In this document: positions 45,325 to 56,829 of the stretch, piece by piece
Layout: each line of letters opens with the position of its first letter
How positions within the stretch are numbered: the stretch's first letter is position 1
Source: Carettochelys insculpta
Taxonomy: Eukaryota; Chordata; Testudines; Carettochelyidae
Assembly (NCBI RefSeq): GCF_033958435.1
Contig: NC_134137.1
Location: 244,512,501-244,576,500 of the forward strand
Direction: 5' to 3'
Length of the DNA: 64,000 nt
Program-made: the position numbers and the translations under genes
Notes under the pieces: generated by a model
What the model was told of the DNA's origin: nothing
The model's input: only the letters and a program-made list of their open reading frames with translations
The model's database searches: none

Positions 45325-45425
45325 TGGGTGATGGGATGGATGGTTACCAGTTCTGTTCATTCCCTCTGGCGTAGCTGGCATTGGTGAATGACAGAAGACA
45401 AAGAACTGGGCTAGATGGACCTCGA
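45325..45425 (+). repeat. CR1 LINE 3'-end fragment
   Basis: TTCATTCCCTCTGGCGTAGC, TGGCATTGGTGAATGACAGA and AACTGGGCTAGATGGACC match the same CR1 tail family as 16865-17047. Confidence 0.6.
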
Positions 45426-45439
45426 ATGGGGTTAGCATA

Positions 45440-47330
45440 TATTAATCCCAGGAGGATCAAAGGCCTTTGACAGGGTCCCATACTGGAGACTATTAAAGGC
45501 TACTAAGTAGTCATAGGAGGAGAGGCATAGTATTGCCATGGAGCAAAAAACTGCGTAACAGATGAAAGCAAAGGGTAGGATTAAATGGTCAATTTTGTTA
45601 AAATGTTAAGGGGGAGAGGGAACCTCAAGGTTCTGTACTAGGTCCTTTGTTATTCATTACATTTATTAATTGTCTGGAAAAAGGGCAAGTAGTGCGGAAG
45701 CAAAATTTGAAGAGGACACAAAGTTATTTAGCTTAGTCAGGGCCAGACTTCAGAGAGAGCAAACCAAGAAAGATTGGACAACATGATGGCAAATATCACA
45801 GAGGTAGCCGTGTTAGTCTGTAGCTTCGAGAACAACAAGAAGTCCTGTGGCATCTGATAGACTAACAGATATTTTGGAGCATAAGCTTTTGTGGGCAAAG
45901 ACCTGCTTCATCAAATGCATGAGTGGGGGGTGGGGTTCAGAGGGGTATTTAAAGAGTAGGGTCCCAGTAAGAGAGAGGGCCAGAGCTGACAAGGTCTATT
46001 CAGCAAGGTGGAAATGGCCTAGTATCAACGGTACTTATCAAGAGTCAAAAACAAGTCAGATCAGACAGGGGGATGTCAGCCTGTATCAGAGTCTAATGGG
46101 GAGATATTAGCACCCAAAGCAGAGAAACTGCCTTTGTAAGCTGCGAGCCACTCCCAGTCTCTGTTTAATCCATGGTTAATGGAGTCAAATTTGCAAATAA
46201 ATTGCAGCTCAGAGATTTCTCTCTCCATTTGATTTCTGATTTTTTTTCTGTCTGATCTGACTTGTTTTTTCCTCTTTTGATAAGTACTGTTGATACTGGG
46301 CCATTTCCACCTTGCTGAATAGACCTTGTCAGCTCTGGCCCTCCTTCTTACTGGGACCCCACTCTCTAAATACCCCTCTGAAACAACCACCCCCCACTCA
46401 TGCATCTGATGAAGTGGGTCTTTGCCCATGAAAGCTTATGCCCCAAAATATCTGTTAGTCTATAAGGTGCCACAAAACTTCAAGATGGCAAATGGAATTC
46501 AGTGTCAATAAATGTAAAGTAAGCAGACTCAGAGGAAAAAATTAAACTACACACTTACCTATCAGGAAGGAAACCAGATATCACTGTAGATATCTTAACA
46601 AGGACCTTTGCTGAGTGTTCAGCTGCAGGCAAAAATCAAACATGATGTTAGGATGCATAAGGAATTGTATGCTGAATAATATGGACAGTATAATGCCTTT
46701 CTATAAATCAATGGGGTGTCTCTTCTCGATAGCTGCATGTGGTACTGGTCTCCTATTCTCAAAAAGGGCACTGCAGAACTAGACAGGCTTTGGAAAAAAG
46801 TGGTGAGAATTATCAAAGGAATGCCAAAACTTATACAAAGAGAAACTGAAAAGTTTACACTTGCCTACCATAGAAACTAAATTAATAAGCCAGGACATGA
46901 TGACTAATGAACGTCCTTGAGATTCTGTCCTCCCTGTCTCATAACACAAGAGCAAGGGGACATTGGAAACATATTTTTTATTAGATATGAATTTTCCACT
47001 GTCTCATGATCATTCAGAAAGAATATAATTGAACTATGAGACCAAGAATTTCACAAGATTCAAAAAGGGATTGGATGTTTATATGAATATCGAGTGCTAT
47101 AATAAGAAATAACAATAAAAATTTAGAAGGTGTATGAAGCCACATACTTCAATCTGTAGCCAATAATAATAATAGCCAATCTCTATTAGAAAGCAGGCTG
47201 TCGCATAACCAGGGTGGAGAGTGAGGTGCAACAGATTGTCTGACACCTAATTGTTGCAGGGTTCTTCCTCTGGCCATGGCTGGAGACTAGAGGGACCTTG
47301 GGTTTGATCCAATATAGAAATCCCTATGTA
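45440..47330 (+). mobile_element. CR1-type LINE, degenerate, split by a fold-back SINE
   Basis: Left part (45440-45794) has decayed RT wording such as AAAGGCCTTTGACAGGGTCC and CTGTACTAGGTCCTTTGTTA. Right part (46484-47330) continues with ATGGCAAATGGAATTCAGTG, then ATGTTAGGATGCATAAGG and CACTGCAGAACTAGACAGGC. Removing the insert at 45795-46483 restores a continuous path. Stops and indels are everywhere. Confidence 0.7.
45795..46483. mobile_element. Fold-back Cry-type SINE, copy 5 (long, with open-frame loop)
   Basis: Flanked by exact 10-bp repeats GATGGCAAAT at 45785-45794 and 46484-46493. The plus-strand half has head GAGGTAGCCGTGTTAGTCTG, body, and a long tail with a G-run and AGAGCTGACAAGGTCTATTC to about 46070. 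The minus-strand half repeats body and tail inverted from about 46249 to 46483, without a head. Between them lies a loop of about 170 bp present once. On the minus strand a frame of 117 codons (46429-46076) runs through tail and loop, ending in LNRDWEWLAAYKGSFSALGA. I do not recognise this protein-like stretch. Confidence 0.78.
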
Positions 47331-47679
47331 GCTGAACATTTAAACTTCAGTATGAGTGAATATTGATTAATTCATTGTTCTTTAGGAAATGTTCTGACAC
47401 TGTTAAATTAAAATAGGTTAATTGTGCCACTATAGCTTTGACTTTCGCCTCAAACTTAAAACATAGGGATGAGATTTTATAAAAGCGGTGTAAAAATAAG
47501 TAAAAATAACTTTAAAATAAAAGCAATTAATGTTGATGTATGGTTAAATTTGTTGCTCAGCCACAAAAGCTCAGCATGGACACGCTCAGTTTCTGTTTTA
47601 TTTCTGTTCCTTGCACTTTTATGAAACTCGTATTGCAATTCTCTCTTACTGTTTGTCTTCACAATGTCTGGAACAATAG

Positions 47680-48328
47680 AGCTGTGTCTACACGTGCACG
47701 CTATTTCGAAGTTAACTTCGACGTTAGGCGGCGAGACGTCGAAGTTGCTAACCTCATGAGGGGATCGGAATAGCGCCCTACTTCGACGTTCAACATCGAA
47801 GTAGGGACCGTGTAGACGATCCGCGTCCCGCAACGTCGAAATTGCCGGGTCCTCCATGGTGGCCATCAGCTGGGGGGTTGAGAGATGCTCTCTCTCCAGC
47901 CCCTGCGGGGCTCTATGGTCACCGTGGGCAGCAGCCCTTAGCCCAGGGCTTCTGGCTGCTGCTGCGGCAGCTGGGGATCCATGCTGCAGGCACAGGGTCT
48001 TCAACCAGTTGTAGGCTCTGTGTATCTTGTGTTGTTTAGTGCAACTGTGTCTGGGAGGGGCCCTTTAAGGGAGCGGCTTGCTGTTGAGTCCGCCCTGTGA
48101 CCCTGTCTGCAGCTGTGCCTGGCACCCTTATTTCGATGTGTGCTACTTTGGCGTGTAGACGTTCCCTCACAGCGCCTATTTCGATGTGGTGCCGCGCAAC
48201 GTCGAAGTTGAACATCGACGTTGCCAGCCCTGGAGGACGTGTAGACATTATTCATCGAAATAGCCTATTTCGATGTTGCTACATCGAAATAAGCTATTTC
48301 GATGTAGGCTTCACGTGTAGATGTAGCC
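47680..48328. mobile_element. 649-bp deletion derivative of the Harbinger element
   Basis: Exact 3-bp duplication TAG at 47677-47679 and 48329-48331. Ends AGCTGTGTCTACACGTG and CACGTGTAGATGTAGCC; the right end is identical to that of the 4-kb element over 17 bases. About 250 bp on the left (CGACGTTAGGCGGCGAGACG, CATGGTGGCCATCAGCTG) and about 280 bp on the right (GGGAGGGGCCCTTTAAGGGA, GGAGGACGTGTAGAC) match the corresponding ends of 11987-16019, while both genes are gone. A classic non-autonomous partner. Confidence 0.9.
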
Positions 48329-48331
48329 TAG

Positions 48332-51099
48332 GACTCTCATCCCAGTTAGGGACAGGAGACACTAGTGTTGTCCTACACATAAGACGGTATGGTGTAAGTA
48401 GAGAAACTGATATTTTATAGTCTGTCTTTAAACAGAGTGTCTGTGCTTTGTTTTGAAAAAAGACTTTACAATCTCTCATTTAGTGTTTCAGTGCTCTATG
48501 GCTCCACCAGAAACTCACTGATCACTGTTTGCAAAGTTTTGCAAAGGGAGTATATGCTCCCCAAGTTATGAATAAAAGATCCTAGCTCAAATTCTGGGTC
48601 ATTACTAAACAGTTGGTAGAGATGGGTGTTGACATCCTTATTTCTGTTCAAGAACATGCAGATAAGTATGCCCAAATGCCAGTGAAGTTTTACTATGTGT
48701 AAGGGAGCAGTACAAACTTTTAATTTTAATTACAAATTATATAGCCCTTTGATTGGAAATTATCTGCACAAAATTAAAAAATGATTTAAGAGCCAACTTG
48801 TTTTGCTTAAGGATGAACACAGATTACATGTTGGACTTTGCTTACAGCTATGTAAAAACCCAGAAAAAATGGGCAAAACTTGGGCCATTTTGCCATAATG
48901 TACCTCAGCTCTGGGAAATTTTCACTAGATCTGGTTGGTTTCAAGCATTTCTTAACTGATGTATCAATTTGGTGGGAGCGATTTATGGTTTAACACAAAC
49001 TCATTCTTAAGTTGGCAGTTTTACTTTGAGATTTTAGGTTCATTTGCAACCAAATATGAGGTTATATGGTATGGGTGTGAAGCCATATGAATTATTACTG
49101 ATGAAAAAGATCCACAAACTCTCTACAAACTGAACCAGATGAGTTTCACCAAAGCCTGTGAAGATGTTAAATACATGATTTCATGTATATGTTTGTTTTA
49201 TTACCATTTGCTTTACTACTAAAGGCTCCACAATGCCAGGTGCCAAAAATGTGGCTAGGTACAGTAGTTTGTACACATACCAATTCAGACAGGTAATATA
49301 ACCTTAAACGAGGTACACAGAAATATCATGCAAGAGTAGACTGAGCTCACTTGGGGTTGCAGTATCAGAGCTGTTCTAATTTATGCCTAGCCGCAAAGGC
49401 ACCTGACAGGTTTTTCCAGCAGCGGGGGATCAATGGCATGCCGGTGTGTTCTAGACATGTATGTTCTGGCATGCTGCATACAAGGAAAGGCCAAAAAGCA
49501 GTGGCATTCAGTCAACTTTTGCATCTTAAGCCACCTGGGGAATGCTACAATGCAGCTGCTTAGGCTGGCTCCACTGTTCTTTTTGCACTGATGTAGTTCA
49601 GTGGTTCAGTGCTGTATTGGGGCCATGATTTGGCCCACGGCATAAAGAACATTATGACAATTTGTACAAAGGGGAGAATAGTGTATATGTAACAATCATG
49701 TTGAACTGTAGAAGTGAAGCATTCAGATTCAAATGGGTCAGAGACAAATGACAAAGTGACTCACTCTGGTAGCAGGAGCAATGATTTTGCATGGCCAATC
49801 CATTGGGATCAATTATCAAAGTAATTGCATCGTTTTTGTGCACTTACAGCTGTTTCTGTCTCCAAAGCCATGATCTTCCCAGTCAATATCTCAATCACTG
49901 GCACTCCCACTTCATTAAGCCCACATTCGTGCTCCTTAGCATTCTGCTATTGGTCTCGTCCACAAGAAATGGAGCTGTGTTGAACCTCCTGCTGCCCATT
50001 CTTGCAGCAGTGGTTGCATCTGATACCCCTTTGGCCTGCTACCACTAGTTGAAGGCTGATAGTCCAACCCCTTCCTCTGACTCCTGCTGTACATCACCAC
50101 CTAGCTGTCAGTCAGATTCCCTATTGTCCCAATAGATTCAAGAATGATCCAGTTAGTTATTTTTATGCAATTATTCATTGATTGGTATTATTCAGATCTA
50201 GGAATTCCTCTTTATTTAAAACCCATCCCCCGCCCCACACAAACAAGGACTGGCCTCTTGCCCCAGTGGTTATCAAACTCTGATCATTGGTGGAAGGGAA
50301 CTCCAGGCTAGAAGGCTCATTTGCCACAAAGATGCATGGAGACAAAGGCAATTTCTCAGGAAACTAGGATCTCAACCACATCAGACTTTATAGATCATTA
50401 ACGACACTGGGAAGCAAATCACCATCTGGAAGCAAAGAGGAAGCCAATGGAGCCTCTGAAGCATGGAGCCAGAGTGAATGGCAAAAACAGATTTACTATT
50501 GTTCTTTGAAAGAAGATTATTCAAGCTAATGCTTTGTGTATTGGCCATTCCTGCTGAAACTCTAAATATCTCAGGGCTCATAAATTACTCCTCTTATCAG
50601 GGCTAAATCCAGTGCAAAACTGAGGGCTGGAAGATGAAAGTGTCTGTGGCAGGTGTAGCTGACAAGATGTCAGAATTGATCTGGGGATGACCCCTGTGCC
50701 AGGCCTGGAAAATGATTGGCTTTAGAATTGTTCATCTGACTCTATTTCACATCTCTGGATATATTTCAAGGGAAAACCTTTGAGATTTGGTTGGCCGGGG
50801 GGTGGATTGGGGAACGGACATGAACTCAAATGATTGAGACAGTCCTCTGATGGTTGTAAAGAACCAGCAAATTACAGGGCAAGAAACAAGGACATTTTGA
50901 AGGCTTTTTACATCTATTAACTTTCATGGGGATTTGTGAATCTCTGACATTTGAAAGGATGCCTGAGTGGTGACAGTAAGCTTTTCTCCTGTGTGTGGCT
51001 TAAGAGAATAGTGTCTGCAGCGTTTAGAATCCCCCTCCTGTTTGTCCCCCACAAACACTCACTTTTTTGTTTTGTTCCCTATTAAATAAATAAAGGAAA
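48332..51099. other. Intronic sequence, nothing recognised
   Basis: No repeat boundary or exon that I can support. Confidence 0.4.
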
Positions 51100-51429
51100 T
51101 ACTCTAGGATTTTAAGGACCACAATAATAAGAACATGGATTTTATTGCACCCACATTGCCAGGTGAATCAAAAACTTGTAAGCCACTCAGGGTTAAAAAT
51201 GGGCACAAAGCAATGCAAAATATTTGTATATATGCCAGAGATAATGAATTACCAATTGTGGGTGAGAGGAGAAAGGGGAACAAGTTCTGGACTGAAGCAA
51301 CCAGTAAGGAAAATGGGAATTGTATGGATTCAGTGTGATTAAATCCCCACTGGATCTTGGAATAAATTTAGAAAAAAAAATGGATTTGGGTACAATGGTC
51401 TCCAGAGAGAATATGGGAAGTGGGTTCAA

Positions 51430-51660
51430 GATGTAGCCACAAGAGCTGTAGAAATGAATGGCATGTTTTCACACATGTTGTGGGAGTGCCAGCCAGTGAG
51501 TTATTTTTGGATTTAGGCCATAGATAAGATTGATTTAATTCTAGGTTCAGACCTGCAGATAGATATAGGAATCTTTATTCTTGGCTATGATTGGAGTTTA
51601 CCTGACATGCCAAATGTTCATAAATATTATTACCAAGAGATTCACAAGTAGTCAATAGTG
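51430..51660 (+). pseudogene. L1-like ORF2 C-terminal remnant
   Basis: One plus-strand frame reads AVEMNGMFSHMLWECQPVSYFW, then after a stop AIDKIDLILGSDLQIDIGIFILGYD. The H-x-x-W-x-C-x-x-x-x-x-FW pattern followed by a hydrophobic segment ending in G-x-x is that of the C-terminal region of L1/Tx1-clade ORF2, which includes a Cys-rich motif. Upstream sequence to about 51130 may belong to the same copy. Confidence 0.5.
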
Positions 51661-52124
51661 CTACTTGCCAAAAAAGAAATCCACTGCCTAGATACACACA
51701 TGTGCATCCAGTACAATGGTAAGTACTGGCTTCAATGAGCCAGCCAATATGGAAAGCATGCCTTTTCATAAGAGTGGAACACTTCCAATAAACAAGGACA
51801 CTCAGCACTGACAGAAATGTATTACAGTCACACTTGTATTGCAGTGCTATTATCAGATCAATAAAGAACAATAGATAAATCCAGAGAGTTTGGCTTAATA
51901 GGATCAAACTTCTACCTTTCTGTTTTCCTCTCCTTTTCTGGTGCTACTTCTTTCTCCTAATCCTTTTTCTTTCCACATTCTCATTTTATATCCCCATTTA
52001 TCTGGTTCTTCATATGCTTAATACATGACAATACATCAGATTATATGTTCATGATAAGAAAATTGATCTTTTTGTGTTTGTGTTGAAGACAATTAAACAA
52101 GTAGTGGATTCCGGGTAACTCGAA

Positions 52125-52268
52125 GGCTTTGAATCATGGCCTGAGGACTTCAGTAATGCACATGGAGATTAGGAGTCTATTACAGATGTGGGTGGGTGAG
52201 GCTCTGTGGCCTGCAATGTACAAAAGAATGGACTTGATGGTTTTGACTGGCCTTAAGCTGTATGACTA
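52125..52268 (+). repeat. CR1 LINE 3'-end fragment
   Basis: GGTGGGTGAGGCTCTGTGGC, CTGCAATGTACA and GACTGGCCTTAAGCTGTATGA are the 3' end of the CR1 lineage also seen at 5740-5830. Confidence 0.6.
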
Positions 52269-52573
52269 ACATGGGGATAAAAAAGGAATCAGACAGCTGG
52301 AAACACATTGGGAGCAATACAGAATAGGACAGTCTTTAGCAAAAGATACAGGAGCAGGTGTTATAGTGATTTAGGCATTTGTCAGTCATTTTGAGAGTGG
52401 ATTGAATCATGGGCTGCAATATTTATCTGGATCTTTTCTTATCTTCAGATAAATAGGACTGGGAATCCAGCCTACTAACTTCCAAGAAAATCATCAGTAA
52501 GAAGTTTGGTCTCAACAATCTGAACTTGACACTTCAATTGGTTATATCAAGTCCTTCTCATAATTCACCCCAA

Positions 52574-53048
52574 GGGTATGTCTACACTACAAAGTGATTC
52601 CGGAGGAGCTTATTCAGAGTAATTATTCCAAAATAAGCAATTCCAGAATAACATGTTTACACTACAGGGAAGCCCCAAAATAAGCAAAAAGTTATGTGCC
52701 CACAAACAATAGAGCCTATTTCAGATTATTGCCCCCTAGAAACAGCCCTTTTCCAGGGGCTCTAATTCAAAATACTATGTCTACACAGCAACCTTATGCT
52801 GGAATAAGATATTCCAGAATAGTTTATTTCAAAATAGACCCTATTCCCTGTCTGCACAGCCCCTGTTCTGAAATATATATTTCAGAATAGACATTATTCC
52901 TCACAGAATGAGTTTTACCAAATTTGAAATAATCCAAGTGCTATTTTGAAATTATTTTGAAATAGCAGGTACATTGTGTAGACACTCACAAAGTGATTTC
53001 AAAATAGCGGTCGCTATTCTGAAATAACTTTGCTATGCAGACACACCC
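52574..53048. mobile_element. Harbinger-type MITE, 475 bp
   Basis: Exact 3-bp duplication CAA at 52571-52573 and 53049-53051. Left end GGGTATGTCTACACTAC, right end GCAGACACACCC. Interior is rich in ATTCCAGAATA, TATTTCAAAATAG and TTCTGAAATA motifs arranged in both orientations. No coding sequence. Confidence 0.8.
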
Positions 53049-53051
53049 CAA

Positions 53052-54959
53052 CAGAGGTGGCTTGAAAGAAAATATCAAATTTTCAACTCTACAATATTTG
53101 CAAAACTGTGATATTTGAAACATCAGTAAAAAAACATGCAGCTCGTAGTCATTGTTTAAATCTCTGCTAATTTCAGATCTTCCGGAAAACATTATGGATT
53201 AATCAAATCTTCAACTTGAGTTCATGGTTATCTTAGCACCAGCTACATACTGGGGGAGCATTGCCCAGAAATGGGTGTCTGCCATTGGTAGCTGTAGTAC
53301 TTGCTTAGGTCACATAGAATATAGCATAAATAACATGATACATTTAACATCCACGCAAGAAAAAAGAAATCAAGGGTTTTAATGACCTCCAGTCTATATC
53401 CTACTACAAGATACATAATTCTGGAACTCTGGCATAATCTGAGTAAGGATGGTTACAGAGAAATCCTTCTCTTAATTTGACTGAGTCAAAAATAACAAGA
53501 TGTCACTTACAGCAGACAAAGACAGGCAGATAGTTGAATAGAAGCAGAAATAAAAGTTTTGTTGACGCTCAATGGCATCATTTTATAGGGAAAAACATGA
53601 AGTGTCTTTGTTACTCACTAAAACATCTTCTGCCAACAGTTCAAAATATGGACTTCTTTCCCAAATCAGCATTGCTGTTTTGAGCACACACACAAAGGCA
53701 TATGATGAATAAGGATATAAATTGTGTTTGCAATATATTACTGGGAGATATAATTTCAGTCATGTAAAGGCATGCACCTTTAAGTTAGGATCCCTAAAAG
53801 CTGTCGAAAGCATGTCAGAACAAAGAAAAATTTTTCCCTCTCAAAAGAACAGTGAGCACACTGCTTTATTTTAATTGCTCAAGAAGTAGTAAGTTGGTGC
53901 AAATCAGGCTAGCTGCAAATGTGAAGCTTTCTCCTAAGCCAAAAACTGTCCTTAGAGTGTAATTTGGGGCCACTAAGGAAAACTAGCGTGCGTGTAAAAG
54001 ATAAGATAAAAGAGAAGGCTATTCCTGGTGTCGATTTGTATTATTTTTGCTTTGGAGGGAGTTTGAGAGAAGACACATACAACCCAGCCTTTCTGACAGA
54101 AAAAGATGCGGGTACAGTGCTTTCAAGGAAGCAACCAAAATAAAAGGTACCTAAATGTTAGTAATAAGATAGACCCCTTGGAAATAGCTGTCATTTTAAA
54201 GAATCTAGGACTGGGTAAGAAAAAGCATCCCTTATCTTTTACCAAAAAGTAATATTGGTATTTTACAGAAGAGATATTACACTATTTTACATTGCTGCCA
54301 TAATGGAAGCGATAGGCTCTGGCTTCTCAAATTTTGGAAGATTTTCTTTTTTTCTTTCTTTCTTTGAGGGGAAATGAGCAATAATTAGATAATCCTCCAG
54401 AAACCAAGCACTTATTTTTTAAGCATTTAGTCACAAACAGCAAAATAAATTAATGTACTTTTTCACAGAAAAAACTATTAAGAAGGGAGTCTGAGCACTA
54501 AATATAGGATTTTAAAACCATAAATGCATGTGTCCTGGTGGAGTATCTCATGGTAGGTGACACTCTCTAGCAATCAGAAGTGAAGACTGCTGGATTGTGC
54601 TTCTAGCTTTGCCATCTATTTACTCTGTGGCTTCCAGTAAACCACATTACACATTTTCAATGTGTCCACAAGTTAAGGACGCCTCAAATTTTGGGTGCTT
54701 AGCTTGATATTCTGCTCCCCAGATTTTTTCACATGCAAAATATTCACACCACCCAATGAAGTTTAAAGGGAACTTGGGATACTCAGCATTTCTAAAAATT
54801 AAGCCCCATGCATCTGGAGTTGGGTATCCCAAAACTGAGGATTCACAACTTGGTGAACATTTTTGCAAATGTATCAATCTCTTTGTATTTCAGTTGACCC
54901 ATCTGTAAAATGAAAACGTGGGTGTATATACTGAGGCTAGGTGAATATTTACAAAATAC
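53052..54959. other. Intronic sequence, nothing recognised
   Basis: AT-rich. A C/T-rich (TTTC)n tract lies at 54345-54366. No other supported feature. Confidence 0.45.
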
Positions 54960-54962
54960 TTT

Positions 54963-55242
54963 GGGTGTGTCTACACTAGGAATTAACTTAGAAGTTAACT
55001 TTGAAGTTAGGCATTCTAAGTTAGGCATTACATCGAAGTAGCCAGCAGAGAGTCTGTACACATTTTCCCTTACTTTGAAGTTAACTTCGAAGTAGGGAGC
55101 CCAACTTCCAAGTCCTTACTCCATTCCTGGGAATGGAGTAATGCCCTACTTTGAAGTTTAACATCAAAGTAGGATGTGTGTAGATGCTCTACTTTGAAGT
55201 AGTAAGCAACTTCAAAGTTATTTTCGTAGTGTAGACACAGCC
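54963..55242. mobile_element. Harbinger-type MITE, 280 bp
   Basis: Exact 3-bp duplication TTT at 54960-54962 and 55243-55245. Left end GGGTGTGTCTACACT, right end AGTGTAGACACAGCC. Interior shows ACTTTGAAGT and TTAACTTCGAAGTAG palindromes resembling, with CpG loss, the subterminal sequence of the 4-kb Harbinger, which makes it the closest of the short MITEs to that element. Confidence 0.85.
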
Positions 55243-55245
55243 TTT

Positions 55246-55952
55246 GAGATCCATGTGTGAAAAGGGAACTTGGAAATTCTCAGAAATATTTTAAGCAATG
55301 ATTCTTTATTATAAACTTCTTGTTGACTTCACTAGAAACTGCACACATCTGGCTTCTTTCATATCATCTTCTTTTTCCCCCTCTCTCGCTCTCTGTCCCT
55401 TGCTCTAACCTACAATCAAATTCTCCATAGGACAACCATTGTTTCCTCATCCTCCTATTCCTTACCTTCCTCTACAATTAATTTTGTTACTAGTAATTTC
55501 AACTGCAATGCAGTAGATTTTGGTTTCAAGGGTCATGAGTTTAAAGAAAAGTATGGATTGTCTTTAGGGAAAATTGCACTGACTTCCATTAAAACAGCTG
55601 CACAAACAATAGTAACTTGTTCATATTATTACATAATGAGCAGTGTATGAATTGCAGGGTGGTGGAAAGTAGTAAAAGGTAAAGTTGAGCAACATTTGAA
55701 AAAAATCTGTACAATAGGAAATACAAAAATTAAAATCTTTTTCAATATTTAAAATATTTATTAATATAAATTTATATATATATTTTAATATATGCTTGAT
55801 ATTTGAAACTTTTCACAGAATGGGAATTCTGAATAACCTAGATTAGGAAATACTGAAACATTTCCTTTTGACATTTGTTATTAAAACAAAACATTTTAAC
55901 ATTCATGACACTAAAATATTTCATTTTGGTCTATTGGACATCCCCAAAACAC
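55246..55952. other. Intronic sequence, nothing recognised
   Basis: Very AT-rich near 55730-55800. No supported feature. Confidence 0.4.
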
Positions 55953-55955
55953 TTT

Positions 55956-56380
55956 GGACCCATTTACACTACAGTGACCTTCAGGAAGAGATAGTCTGGA
56001 AGATTGTCCTTCAAAAGATCATGTCCACACATAAAAAGCTGATGAACTGAGTGATCAGCTCTTTCAAAAGTGAGCACCCTCCCCCCCAACACAAACACAC
56101 CCCTCTTTCAAAAGAACGGGCCAGAATCGAAAAATCCAGAGCCATGAGGACAGCTCTTTCAAACAAAGGGGCCCCAGCGAGCCTATGCACACTTTTTTCC
56201 GAAAGAATCTTTCAGAAAAAGGCATTCTTCCTCATTTGGGAGAGGGAGAGGGCCTGTGGAAGAAGCACCATGTTTTTTCTAAAGGAATTCGAAAGAGCTC
56301 ATTTTGTGTGTGGATGCTCCGCTTGTTCTTTTGGAAAAGGGCCTGATTTTCTGAAAGGACTTGTTAGTGTAGACACAGAC
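55956..56380. mobile_element. Harbinger-type MITE, 425 bp
   Basis: Exact 3-bp duplication TTT at 55953-55955 and 56381-56383. Left end GGACCCATTTACACTAC (decayed), right end TAGTGTAGACACAGAC. Interior repeats of CTTTCAAAAG, GAAAGAATC and CTTTTGGAAAAGG type. The 166-codon frame at 56051-56551 is accidental reading through it. Confidence 0.75.
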
Positions 56381-56829
56381 TTTGTGCCAAGACAGTTCAG
56401 TATTAAATTGCATTTTCCCATAGATAAACATTTCCTTGAAGAAGTTGTAATTTGGGAGGCTGATGTCTCCCTTCTCCTTATGGGCATCTCAAAGCATGCA
56501 TCCAAAGTCATGAGCTCAGTCACAGGAAAATCTGCAGCGCACTGTGGGTGATGGAATTATCCAAGGAGAGAATGGGGGCTCAAACTACACCTCCCACAAG
56601 GAAATGTGCTAATAGGGCAGTGCATTTTAATCCTTTCTTGAATTGATTGAAATAAGTTTCAGTGTTCCCAGCTACTGCATTTTCAGACTAGCTTTAAAAT
56701 AGAAAGTCTCTGGAGGCAGGTCAGTTTTTCCATGTAGAATGGCATTATAGGCAGAGTTGGTGGCATGTGCTCTAATTAAGATTTCCTGTCATTTCCCTAT
56801 GTAAGATCCCATGTACAGCTGCATAGAAC

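Noticed and set aside
56051..56551. 166-codon plus-strand frame
   Set aside because: Most of it lies inside a MITE with terminal repeats and a TTT duplication; the protein has no family likeness.
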